64,000 bases of DNA from Chaenocephalus aceratus (GCA_023974075.1 CM043800.1:36355211-36419210), one strand, 5' to 3'; positions 14,074 through 22,523 are shown, counted from the first letter of the stretch. Program-made: numbers and translations. The notes: generated by a model not told the origin, from the sequence alone.

Positions 14074-14226
14074 TCGCCCCGCCCCTTTTTGACCGGAAGT
14101 CCCGCCTCTTTATTTTGAAAACCGGAAGTCCCGCCTTTTTATTTTATTTTGAAAACCGGAAGTCCCGTGTCATTCTACCGGAAGTCCCGAATCGTTCGAC
14201 CGGATGTACAGCCACCGCTTCCGGTT
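14074..14226. promoter_or_regulatory. Terminal ETS-like motif cluster and GC box, left arm
   Basis: ACCGGAAGT occurs at 14092, 14121, 14155 and 14177, with the variant ACCGGATGT at 14199 and an inverted CTTCCGGT at 14218. A GC box (GCCCCGCCCC) lies at 14077-14087. ACCGGAAGT fits the consensus of host ETS-family factors. The cluster sits 55-210 bases from the element end, where promoters or replication control sites of linear dsDNA viruses often lie. Function is inferred. Confidence 0.55.
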
Positions 14227-14486
14227 TACAAAATAAAATTAAAATAAAATTAAAATTAAAAAAATGAGAAAAATTAAATGCAGTTGTTTTCAATCAATTA
14301 ATATACATAGGATATATATCCCGCCTCCTAACCACTTCCTGTGTGATTAATCCTGTATATAGTATTGAATGTAACTTGCAAATAACATGAAATTAATCTA
14401 AAGTAAAGCATCTAAAAAAATGTATATTTAAACCTCTCTATTTTTGCAAACAGGACAGGAGGGGAGAAAACATATGGTGGAGGAGG

Positions 14487-14518
<32 letters not shown>

Positions 14519-14598
14519 TTCCCCGTCCATCACCCCATCTCCCACTGTCTAAATAAAAAGCCAGCTTCACTCTTAAATATTTCTCAAGTCGAGAGAAA

Positions 14599-14763
14599 AT
14601 GGCCAAGAGACGTCTTGATATGAATTTAATCAGCGAGACACCGGTAACAACTTACAACCATCCGTTGGGTGCTCCAATCAAGAAACGAATGAAGTTTGTA
14701 TGCCGGGTTCAGACACCTACAGCCGAAGAACTTCGCCTCTCTGTTTTTGCGAACAGGACATGA
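14599..14763 (+). CDS. Micro-ORF A1, 54-aa basic protein (left arm)
   Basis: ATG at 14599, TGA at 14761-14763, giving 54 residues. It begins MAKRRLDMNLISETPVTTY and has a second basic cluster KKRMK at residues 28-32, so both ends of the first half look nuclear-targeting. I do not recognise a family. A TAAATAAAAAG box lies about 45 bases upstream and could be a TATA element. The frame is short, but support comes from its perfect conservation in the right arm (26215-26379) and from a diverged tandem paralogue (A2) that keeps the first 26 codons in frame. It could be a small virion or regulatory protein, or a first exon. Neither can be shown from the sequence. Confidence 0.45.
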   Translation: MAKRRLDMNLISETPVTTYNHPLGAPIKKRMKFVCRVQTPTAEELRLSVFANRT

Positions 14764-14798
14764 GGGGAGAGACCATAGGGTGGGCCGAGGGGAGGGGG

Positions 14799-14837
<39 letters not shown>

Positions 14838-14914
14838 ACACACACACTTTCCCCACCCCCCACCCCATCTCCCCTTAGAGGTTGTTTAAATAAAAGCCAG
14901 CGTCTCTTGTGGCC

Positions 14915-14998
14915 ATGAGACGTCTTGATATGAGTTTAATCAGCGAGACATCGGTGACAACTTACGACCATCCGTTGAGTGCTCCAAATCAAAAGTAA
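14915..14998 (+). pseudogene. Micro-ORF A2, 27-aa truncated paralogue of A1 (left arm)
   Basis: Begins MRRLDMSLISETSVTTYDHP and ends at a TAA at 14996-14998. Relative to A1 a one-base insertion around residue 25 shifts the frame into an early stop, removing the second half with its basic cluster. It sits downstream of the duplicated TAAATAAAAGCCAG box. The right-arm partner (25989-26072) carries Gly where this copy has Ser in the PL(S/G)APNQK end. It is a decayed duplicate. Confidence 0.45.
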
Positions 14999-15595
14999 AG
15001 CATATAAAAAACAGATATTTTAAAAAGGCAGCTTTTTTGTTAAAGGATAAGGGAGGGGGAAAAAAAAAAACCAAACCCCCTGTGGAGGAACCGTAAACCC
15101 CCTATGGAGACAACCATGCGGTAATTAGGGGGAGGTAGGTAATATACTTAAAATATATATAGAAAGTCAGAGAATATTTATCAGAGGATAACGCATATAC
15201 ATTTTATACAAGTCGACACGAGTGGATTTTGTAAGAAAACAAAGTTTTCGTTCTCAGACCGCTGCAGCATTTTCAAGCTCTCTGCGATATGCAATCGCTG
15301 TCCGAATATAATGATGACTTTTAATTATTTGTTAACAGTCATAAATGTATTTAGAAAAAACCTGTGCTCAAACATTAAAAAGAAAAAGAAGGGTAAAGTT
15401 ACCAAAGCTTTTTGATATAGTTTTTAACACACAGCGAGATCCCTAAAAAAAAGTTACAAACAGCTGCGGGGTAAGAATTCTTTACTAAAGTTTTTTTCAA
15501 AACTTGTTGAAGAAAAGAGGTATTGCACATTATATAACCGCCAGTGACATAAGGCATGTACGGTAGAAAGATTTAACCGTACGCTGTAAACTAAA

Positions 15596-15856
15596 ATGTG
15601 GAGGTATTTTACAGCTAAAAACACTCCTAGACCTAAAAATCTGAGAAAAACCAAGTCTCTCCCCACGATATGCAGCCTGGATCAAATGCCTACAGGACCG
15701 CCATCCTCACCAACATTTAGGACACCAGATCTGGACAGCGCTATGGCTGACATTGATATCACGGGGTGGCTGGATATGCCTCAACCTCCATGTGAATTAC
15801 ACACAAATCTGCAGAGTGTCACTATATATATATATATATATATATTCTTTATTTAA
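15596..15856 (+). pseudogene. ORF B, interrupted 75-residue proline-rich frame (left arm)
   Basis: The frame starts MWRYFTAKNTPRPKNLRKTKS and runs through TGPPSSPTFRTPDL and ITGWLDMPQPPCEL to about residue 75 (NLQSV). It then enters an (AT)n tract read as IYIYIY and a dispersed host repeat. The natural C-terminus is therefore lost or displaced. Residues 18-23 (LRKTKS) and the 20 bases encoding them are identical to the start of ORF E, pointing to shared ancestry or recombination between leaders. No family is recognised. The right-arm copy (25115-25390) is broken at the same place but has a longer AT tract. Coding status is moderately supported by the two copies. Confidence 0.4.
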
Positions 15857-16085
15857 CAGATAAAAAAAACCTCATTGAGATTAAAATCTCTTTTTCCAAG
15901 AGTGACCTGACCAAGAAGGGCAGCATGTACAAAGTTACAACATATAAAACACAGACATGAAAGGCAGACAAATACAGCTGTAAAACACAAATAAAATGGC
16001 ACATTAGCCAGTCAATATAAAACCTTTATTTAACCAGATTGGTCCCATTGAGATCATAGATCTCTTTTTCAAGGGAGACCTGCAG
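15822..16085 (-). mobile_element. (AT)n tract and two dispersed retroelement-tail fragments, left arm
   Basis: Two similar fragments (about 15840-15915 and 16020-16082) contain TTTATTTAAC(A/C)AG followed by CCCATTGAGATC and ATCTCTTTTTCAAG, a common fish dispersed tail. They follow an (AT)n tract that breaks ORF B. The mirror is at 24895-25165. Because both arms carry it at the same point, the insertion predates the palindrome. Confidence 0.65.
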
Positions 16086-16880
16086 AAATATGCAAAGTAA
16101 AACAAACTATTAAAATCATTCAAAAACTGGCAACATTTTTAAAACGATTTCAAGATATACGAGCACTCACATCGACCAAAACTAAAAAAGTGTTACACAA
16201 TGACTGACATTCTGTACGGGAGTTCACACCCCCAGCTGCTGTAGGGAGTTGAAATATGTTAAGGCTCTCGGGGGATGGTGGTTAAGAGACAGATTCTTAG
16301 TTTTTGGACTGCCTCAGGGGGTTAACGACATCTACTAAAACAAAGTACTTCATAGTGTTAGTGTTCCCTGCCCTTATCCATTTATTTTTCTTTATTCAGC
16401 AATCGGCAATTGTGTCACCTTGTTTTTTTCTTGTTAATTAGGAAAGTGCTTGCTTAAATGTTTGTATTTTAAGTGCATATTATAGAACAGGTATAGGGCA
16501 ATATCAAAATTAGCCCAACTTTTTTTTTATTCATAATGTTTACTGATAATCATCAAAATATGCAGGGGGTCCAATTCTTAACTTTTCCCTAAAACATTCT
16601 AGAATTTCTTTATCTAACACAAAAAACATGAATTTTAAAAACATTTGACAACAATAGATACGTTGTTCCTGTTTTTATTACGATTATCAGATACAAAATG
16701 ATAAGTATAAATAAATCTATGCTTTCAAATGCATTATTCAGAGATATTAGGCCTGTCAAATCAAAACTGGAGCATGTGAATAAGAGAGAGCAGAGTCCTA
16801 ACCAGCAGCCCCTCTGATCCCAAAACCAAACTCTGAGCAGCAGGCGGCTGAGACGGAGCCAACCAGCATGCGGAACCAAA
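16086..16880. other. Arm DNA without recognised genes (left)
   Basis: AT-rich sequence. The frame at 16610-16879 is not supported: its mirror copy reads differently because of a small indel. The mirror region is about 24100-24895. Confidence 0.5.
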
Positions 16881-16884
16881 CTGC

Positions 16885-16995
16885 TGCTATTGATATTTGT
16901 CTATATTGATGTTAAACATGGAGCTGCTGTGATGCAAGTCAAATTTGATCTGACCATTAAAGTATTATCGTATTATCGTATCGTATTTCTGCAGG
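16885..16995 (+). mobile_element. Host dispersed repeat with (TATCGTAT)n tail, left arm
   Basis: GATGCAAGTCAAATTTGATC leads into ATTATCGTATTATCGTATCG. A related copy in opposite orientation lies outside the element at 61965-62075, so this is a general genomic repeat carried inside both arms (mirror 23985-24095). The tail suggests a non-LTR element end. Confidence 0.6.
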
Positions 16996-17399
16996 AGATC
17001 CACACATAGACAACTCAACATCACAAAGAGGTCAAAAACTTCACAACAGCCCTTTCAATTGGGACAAAATGTATCGACAGTCATTTAAAAATGACCCCTC
17101 TCACAACTAAGAAGAAGTTAAGAAAATGGACACTGCAAATATAGCTAGGTAAAATGCCAAGTGGGTACAGCTCATTACAAATGTTAATCTTGGGTTTGCT
17201 TTCACTCGATGAAGCTCAGTGCAAGTTCTTTCATGAAGTGCAGGGTCTTTAATGAAGACTTTCACCTTTCCTAGTCGGATTCTCGTACCCCTAAATCTAT
17301 CACAGCAAGATGGAGTCTAATCGCCAAAGTTTAATATATATTGCTCTTTGTATACACAGCAATAAATATGTTTATCGCACTAAACAAACTTCAACTGTC
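16996..17399. other. Arm DNA without recognised genes (left)
   Basis: GGAGTCTAATCGCCAAAG at about 17311-17328 recurs at about 62206 outside the element, so part of this is also dispersed repeat. Confidence 0.45.
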
Positions 17400-18130
17400 A
17401 ATCATTCCAAACACTCTTTAAACCGAGGAGGGGGCAGACTTAAAATATTGTAACGCAATTTAATCACATTACAAAGTTTGACCCAAAGTTGCTCCCACGC
17501 GGATGTTCCCCATGAATTGAATGGTTTTGGAAGAGCAAAGGCAGATTTTGGCTTTTTTTCTCTTGCCAAGATACTTTTAGACACACTTTGAGGGATGCAA
17601 AACCTTAAAACTAGAAAATGAAGTACAGTCTGATTAGATTTTTTCTTAAAGACTGTTTCTCTAAAAGGTAAGTTTGTGATTTTAACAATTTTCCCTGACA
17701 CTTGGCAGATTTGTGTGTAATTCTCTCACAACGGAACTGTAAGATACACTTTTTATGTATGCAAAACCTTAAACTTTTTTTTTTTTTTTTTTGAAAATAA
17801 AATACTTTGTCTGAATACATTTTCTTTAAAGGCACTTTTTTTATTTTAACGCTATTTCAGTGGAAAAATACAGTTTTGTTGACATCAAGCCTTTTTTCTC
17901 TTTTCTTGTGTTACTAAGATACTTTTAGACACACTTTGATGTATGCAACACTTGTTCAGTTAAACAATGGGTTTTTTTTTTTTTTCTGATAAACTTACAT
18001 ATTTTAGTTATTTTATGTTACCAAGATACTTTGAGATACACCCTGATGTACGCAACACTTAACAAAGGGTATAATATGAAGTACTTGGTAAGGAAGGGGT
18101 TTTTCCTTAAGGGTGCAAAACTTTAGAACA
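17400..18130 (-). repeat. Noncoding R-repeat family, inverted set (left arm)
   Basis: About four diverged units, on the minus strand here, carry a core like AAAGTGTATCTTNNGGTAAC after GCATACAT and a TACTTCAT start. They are related to the plus-strand units at 19649-20126. The two sets thus bracket the C-D gene pair in inverted orientation. Poly-T runs separate the units. The mirror set is 22850-23580. Function is unknown. Confidence 0.55.
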
Positions 18131-18363
18131 GGGTAAAATATTCATTAAATTGTATTGAATTGAGTTTTCTTTTTTGATTTTCAACATACTATTTGTACAC
18201 AATGACTTTTCCATATTTCTGATAAACTATACTTTTGACTTTTTTCCGTAAAATCATGACAAACTATTACTTATTCTTAAATTTCACCTATTGCTGGAGA
18301 TGAGATGAAAAAGCTACAACGCTTAAAGAACTTTTTTTTCTAAAAACTCTCAATTCTATAATT

Positions 18364-18455
18364 GACTCCCCCATTCAACGCAATGAGCCCCACCCTCCAC
18401 TCAGCAAATCATCTAAAACGAAGGACCTCACTAAGACGATCGTTGTAAACTAGCC
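18364..18455 (+). promoter_or_regulatory. Shared promoter-like block upstream of ORF C (left arm)
   Basis: CACTCAGCAAATCAT, then a CTAAAAC segment, an AAGGAC box and finally AAACTAGCC directly before ATG recur in the same order upstream of ORF E (20137-20215). In E the middle segment reads ATATAAAAC, a good TATA box. Conservation of order, spacing and start context between two paralogous genes supports a promoter. Confidence 0.55.
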
Positions 18456-19019
18456 ATGGAGCAGAGAAAAGCCAAGACTCCCCCCGCGAGTTGCAGTCAG
18501 GAACAGAGTCTACCAGCAACACCACCATGTGGGAAACCCGAATCTTGCAGTACTACTGCTGCTGATGCTACTCCTCGGGTCAAGAAGTCTCGGTTTAGGG
18601 ACACAGTGAAATCGGAGTTGTTTTATATTCTGGAGATGGTGATGTATCGGTACAGAAAAGAAATCTGCAAAGAATGCCGACGCAGTAACCCCGACCAGAG
18701 GCAACACGATTGTCGGAATGACATGCCCGATTTCTTCTTCAGAAACAATTACAATGCGTTAATGAAAAGACTTTGGCTCGCCGACTTCGTTGCAGTGATT
18801 GACCAGAGTCTTATTGAAAAAGGCATTTGCGAGGATAAACTGAGGATAGGACGCGCTTCGGAAGCTTTTCTGCACAAGCTTGTAAAATGCAGATGCCTCA
18901 AGGAGAGACTTGAAATATCCATACAGAGTTGGATGGAGAAGAAGAAGACTAACAAACAACAGTCGGATGGAGAAGAAGCCAGGGACTTGTTCAATGCAGT
19001 GACTTTTTTCTTTAAGTAA
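18456..19019 (+). CDS. ORF C, 187-aa Cys/His protein (left arm)
   Basis: The strongest coding frame in the window. It is 187 residues and identical in the other arm (21960-22523). Residues 1-50 are polar, Ser/Thr/Pro-rich and basic. Residues 52-160 are predicted helical with hydrophobic faces. The motif CKEC (71-74) plus H84 and C86 makes a Cys-x2-Cys-x9-His-x-Cys cluster that could bind zinc, and a second pair KCRC is at 145-147. The end is Lys-rich, then AVTFFFK. The start has a good context (GCCATGG), and a promoter-like block shared with ORF E precedes it. ORF D starts 8 bases after its stop. I do not recognise the family with confidence. Small Cys/His accessory proteins of unknown role occur in adintovirus-like elements, but I infer this link from context only. 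No catalytic motif is visible. Confidence 0.65.
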   Translation: MEQRKAKTPPASCSQEQSLPATPPCGKPESCSTTAADATPRVKKSRFRDTVKSELFYILEMVMYRYRKEICKECRRSNPDQRQHDCRNDMPDFFFRNNYNALMKRLWLADFVAVIDQSLIEKGICEDKLRIGRASEAFLHKLVKCRCLKERLEISIQSWMEKKKTNKQQSDGEEARDLFNAVTFFFK

Positions 19020-19026
19020 AATAAAA

Positions 19027-19392
19027 ATGGGAAACTACTTTGCAAAACGCTCTGTATATATTGATCATAATGTAGTCATTACCCGTTTAATAAATGTGGT
19101 GATGGGGACGATTGAAAACAGAACGAGTAGTGACCCCTGTGTAAAAAGAATGGCTGAAGTTTGTAAACTACAAGACATTTTGGATATCGTTCGTTCTGGC
19201 AGTACTATTCAGGGTCATTGGGAAACGCTTGTAAACGAAACATTTAAAGTGGTCCTGGAATCTTCATTTTCCGAAACATTCTGTAACATTATCTCAGAAA
19301 TGAAACAAACATCAAAAGTGTATCATGTGCTCTCATTGTATGCTCTGTTTGTAGATGTAATGCATCTGTGTGTTAAAACAGCATACACGTGA
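19027..19392 (+). pseudogene. ORF D, frameshifted copy (left arm)
   Basis: It reads as the right-arm protein for 116 residues, then a single missing G near 19374 shifts the frame and it ends after five unrelated residues at 19392. The lost part is the last 38 residues. Its ATG follows the stop of ORF C by seven bases, within AATAAAAATG, so the two would have to share a transcript. The N-terminus MGNYFAKR fits an N-myristoylation signal (Gly2, Ala6, then basic residues). See the right-arm copy for the full description. Confidence 0.6.
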
Positions 19393-19648
19393 ATATTTTG
19401 ACTGAAGTGAAAAAACTCCATCACGATATCTCCAATAATATGGGGAATTCTAAGCTGGAGACTGTCCTGGGGATGCTACAATCAGTATAACTATTGATTT
19501 TGTGGGTGAAAAAAATAAAAAAAGTGTTCTTTACATCTAAAAACTGTTGTCATCATTATAGCAAGGGGAGCGTGTCTGATACATGTGTATTACAGTCCTT
19601 CTTGTTGTGTTTTTCAGTGTTTTCTGTGTGTCTGTACACACAAAGCAC

Positions 19649-20126
19649 ACTTCATTATCTACTTTTCAGCTTCTTTAAAAAGAAAAGTGTATCTTTCGGT
19701 AACTTTCTCAGAGAATTTAAGCATAAATATGTCAAATGTTCAAAACAGCATTGTTTCACTGAAATACCCTCAAAATGACAAACTGCCATTAAGAGTCAGA
19801 TTCTTAACCAAATCTACTGACACAAAGTCCTTCATTATCTACTTTTCAGCTTTTTAATACAAAAGTGTATCTTTCGGTAACCTTCTTGAGAGAATTAAGC
19901 ATAAATCTGTCAAAGATTCTTAACGAAATCTACTGACACAAAGTCTACTTCATTATCTACTTTTCAGCTTGTATACACAAAGTGTATCTTTCAGTAACTT
20001 TACCAGAGAATTTAAGCATAAATCTGTCAAATGTTCAAAACAGCCTTGTTTCACTGAAATACCCTCAAAATGACAAACTGCCATTAAGAGTCAGAATCCA
20101 AGCGAAATCTCCTCAAACAGAGTACT
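19649..20126 (+). repeat. R-repeats, three tandem units (left arm)
   Basis: Units begin at 19649, 19829 and 19947 with CTTCATTATCTACTTTTCAG and contain GTGTATCTTTC(G/A)GTAAC and AAGCATAAATCTGTC. Units 1 and 3 are about 180 bp. Unit 2 lacks about 60 bp of the middle. The third runs into the promoter region of ORF E. The open frames over them (NMSNVQNSIVS-type) repeat with the unit and are not supported as genes. The mirror is 20853-21330. Confidence 0.75.
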
Positions 20127-20136
20127 TTCTACAGAT

Positions 20137-20215
20137 GAAGCCTCCCACTCAACACAATATGTCCCACCCACTCAGCAAATCATATAAAACTAAGGACGCC
20201 CGTTAAAAACTAGCC
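20137..20215 (+). promoter_or_regulatory. Promoter-like block with TATA box upstream of ORF E (left arm)
   Basis: CACTCAGCAAATCATATAAAAC contains a TATA-like ATATAAAA about 35 bases before ATG. AAACTAGCC directly precedes ATGGA, exactly as upstream of ORF C. Confidence 0.55.
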
Positions 20216-20428
20216 ATGGATCTGAGAAAAACCAAGTCTGACGTAGCCTGCCCTTATTATCACCAGGATAATGGATACGGGCTTAATGACTGGATGTTAC
20301 AAAGTAGGGGAGAGGATGTCCCAGAAGAAGAGCTTTCTTTAAAAGATGGTATTATAGATAACCTTTATAGAAACAGTATATCTCATACCACTCGCAAGAT
20401 CGCAAACGACAATAGCAGAAAAGAATAG
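20216..20428 (+). CDS. ORF E, 70-aa acidic protein (left arm)
   Basis: 70 residues starting MDLRKTKSDVACPYYHQDN, with an acidic middle (GEDVPEEELSLKDG, residues about 32-45) and a polar end. The first residues parallel ORF C (MEQRKAKT) and ORF B (LRKTKS), and the promoter block parallels C. The stop lies 28 bases before the arm ends, so the two arm copies point at each other across the palindrome centre. The right-arm copy (20551-20763) is identical. No family is recognised. It may be the start of a longer ancestral gene truncated when the palindrome formed, since the junction follows so closely. Confidence 0.5.
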   Translation: MDLRKTKSDVACPYYHQDNGYGLNDWMLQSRGEDVPEEELSLKDGIIDNLYRNSISHTTRKIANDNSRKE

Positions 20429-20456
20429 AAAAAGTAAAGAAAAACGAAGAAAAAGC

Positions 20457-20522
20457 TGATGGTCCCTTTTCTTTTCATTCGCATTCTGCGTTGCTTTTAA
20501 TTTTTCTTCTCCTTTTCATGTT
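20457..20522. other. 66-base unpaired centre of the palindrome
   Basis: The left arm ends ...GAAGAAAAAGC at 20456 and the right arm starts GCTTTTTCTTC at 20523. The 66 bases between are not symmetric and are T-rich. GTTGCTTTT occurs within the spacer (about 20490) and again at the start of the right arm, a possible template-switch homology. Confidence 0.8.
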
Positions 20523-20550
20523 GCTTTTTCTTCGTTTTTCTTTACTTTTT

Positions 20551-20763
20551 CTATTCTTTTCTGCTATTGTCGTTTGCGATCTTGCGAGTGGTATGAGATA
20601 TACTGTTTCTATAAAGGTTATCTATAATACCATCTTTTAAAGAAAGCTCTTCTTCTGGGACATCCTCTCCCCTACTTTGTAACATCCAGTCATTAAGCCC
20701 GTATCCATTATCCTGGTGATAATAAGGGCAGGCTACGTCAGACTTGGTTTTTCTCAGATCCAT
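20551..20763 (-). CDS. ORF E, 70-aa acidic protein (right arm)
   Basis: Mirror copy with the same 70 residues. The same TATA-like and AAACTAGCC blocks lie at 20764-20842 on this strand. It converges on the left-arm copy with 122 bases between the stops. Confidence 0.5.
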   Translation of the reverse strand: MDLRKTKSDVACPYYHQDNGYGLNDWMLQSRGEDVPEEELSLKDGIIDNLYRNSISHTTRKIANDNSRKE

Positions 20764-20852
20764 GGCTAGTTTTTAACGGGCGTCCTTAGTTTTATATGAT
20801 TTGCTGAGTGGGTGGGACATATTGTGTTGAGTGGGAGGCTTCATCTGTAGAA

Positions 20853-21330
20853 AGTACTCTGTTTGAGGAGATTTCGCTTGGATTCTGACTCTTAATGGCA
20901 GTTTGTCATTTTGAGGGTATTTCAGTGAAACAAGGCTGTTTTGAACATTTGACAGATTTATGCTTAAATTCTCTGGTAAAGTTACTGAAAGATACACTTT
21001 GTGTATACAAGCTGAAAAGTAGATAATGAAGTAGACTTTGTGTCAGTAGATTTCGTTAAGAATCTTTGACAGATTTATGCTTAATTCTCTCAAGAAGGTT
21101 ACCGAAAGATACACTTTTGTATTAAAAAGCTGAAAAGTAGATAATGAAGGACTTTGTGTCAGTAGATTTGGTTAAGAATCTGACTCTTAATGGCAGTTTG
21201 TCATTTTGAGGGTATTTCAGTGAAACAATGCTGTTTTGAACATTTGACATATTTATGCTTAAATTCTCTGAGAAAGTTACCGAAAGATACACTTTTCTTT
21301 TTAAAGAAGCTGAAAAGTAGATAATGAAGT
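20853..21330 (-). repeat. R-repeats, three tandem units (right arm)
   Basis: Mirror of 19649-20126 with the same unit order and the same shortened middle unit. Confidence 0.75.
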
Positions 21331-21487
21331 GTGCTTTGTGTGTACAGACACACAAAAACACTGAAAAACACAACAAGAAGGACTGTAATACACATGTATC
21401 AGACACGCTCCCCTTGCTATAATGATGACAACAGTTTTTAGATGTAAAGAACACTTTTTTTATTTTTTTCACCCACAAAATCAATAG

Positions 21488-21952
21488 TTATACTGATTGT
21501 AGCATCCCCAGGACAGTCTCCAGCTTAGAATTCCCCATATTATTGGAGATATCGTGATGGAGTTTTTTCACTTCAGTCAAAATATTCACGTGTATGCTGT
21601 TTTCAACACACAGATGCATTACATCTACAAACAGAGCATACAATGAGAGCACATGATACACTTTTGATGTTTGTTTCATTTCTGAGATAATGTTACAGAA
21701 TGTTTCGGAAAATGAAGATTCCAGGACCACTTTAAATGTTTCGTTTACAAGCGTTTCCCAATGACCCTGAATAGTACTGCCAGAACGAACGATATCCAAA
21801 ATGTCTTGTAGTTTACAAACTTCAGCCATTCTTTTTACACAGGGGTCACTACTCGTTCTGTTTTCAATCGTCCCCATCACCACATTTATTAAACGGGTAA
21901 TGACTACATTATGATCAATATATACAGAGCGTTTTGCAAAGTAGTTTCCCAT
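21488..21952 (-). CDS. ORF D, 154-aa possibly myristoylated helical protein (right arm, intact)
   Basis: 154 residues. Gly2 and Ala6 followed by Lys-Arg (MGNYFAKR) fit the N-myristoylation consensus, so membrane attachment is plausible. The rest is predicted as amphipathic helices. Residues 99-116 (from YHVLSLYALF to CV) form a markedly hydrophobic helix preceded by a conserved-looking ETFKVVLESSF segment. The layout faintly recalls the central helix region of Bcl-2-fold proteins, but there is no clear NWGR motif and I hold this loosely. It starts seven bases after the stop of ORF C on the same strand, so both probably come from one transcript. The left-arm copy is frameshifted after residue 116, making this the only intact version. 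Family unknown. Confidence 0.6.
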   Translation of the reverse strand: MGNYFAKRSVYIDHNVVITRLINVVMGTIENRTSSDPCVKRMAEVCKLQDILDIVRSGSTIQGHWETLVNETFKVVLESSFSETFCNIISEMKQTSKVYHVLSLYALFVDVMHLCVENSIHVNILTEVKKLHHDISNNMGNSKLETVLGMLQSV

Positions 21953-21959
21953 TTTTATT

Positions 21960-22523
21960 TTACTTAAAGAAAAAAGTCACTGCATTGAACAAGTCCCTGG
22001 CTTCTTCTCCATCCGACTGTTGTTTGTTAGTCTTCTTCTTCTCCATCCAACTCTGTATGGATATTTCAAGTCTCTCCTTGAGGCATCTGCATTTTACAAG
22101 CTTGTGCAGAAAAGCTTCCGAAGCGCGTCCTATCCTCAGTTTATCCTCGCAAATGCCTTTTTCAATAAGACTCTGGTCAATCACTGCAACGAAGTCGGCG
22201 AGCCAAAGTCTTTTCATTAACGCATTGTAATTGTTTCTGAAGAAGAAATCGGGCATGTCATTCCGACAATCGTGTTGCCTCTGGTCGGGGTTACTGCGTC
22301 GGCATTCTTTGCAGATTTCTTTTCTGTACCGATACATCACCATCTCCAGAATATAAAACAACTCCGATTTCACTGTGTCCCTAAACCGAGACTTCTTGAC
22401 CCGAGGAGTAGCATCAGCAGCAGTAGTACTGCAAGATTCGGGTTTCCCACATGGTGGTGTTGCTGGTAGACTCTGTTCCTGACTGCAACTCGCGGGGGGA
22501 GTCTTGGCTTTTCTCTGCTCCAT
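21960..22523 (-). CDS. ORF C, 187-aa Cys/His protein (right arm)
   Basis: Same 187 residues as the left-arm copy, including the C71/C74/H84/C86 cluster. The promoter-like block lies at 22524-22615 on this strand. Followed immediately by the intact ORF D, this arm holds the only complete C-D pair. Confidence 0.65.
   Translation of the reverse strand: MEQRKAKTPPASCSQEQSLPATPPCGKPESCSTTAADATPRVKKSRFRDTVKSELFYILEMVMYRYRKEICKECRRSNPDQRQHDCRNDMPDFFFRNNYNALMKRLWLADFVAVIDQSLIEKGICEDKLRIGRASEAFLHKLVKCRCLKERLEISIQSWMEKKKTNKQQSDGEEARDLFNAVTFFFK

Larger units (their letters stand above)
14430..15010 (+). repeat. Tandem duplication of the micro-ORF unit, left arm
   Basis: Two units of about 290 bp share, in order: a (C)CTCTCTxTTTTTGC(A/G)AACAGGACA leader, a GGGGAGA purine stretch, a (CA)n tract (14491-14519 and 14802-14846), CCCCATCTCCC, TAAATAAAA(A)GCCAG, and an ORF starting M(AK)RRLDM. 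The mirror is 25975-26555. Confidence 0.75.

Noticed and set aside
17402..17701. Minus-strand frame of 99 residues and its mirror at 23280-23585
   Set aside because: The ends differ between arms through a small indel and the frame lies in R-repeat sequence, so I found no support for coding.
19494..20206. Frames with NMSNVQNS and KYPQNDKLPLRVR words
   Set aside because: They repeat with the noncoding R-repeat unit, lack a promoter block and change ends with each unit, so they are read as repeat shadows.
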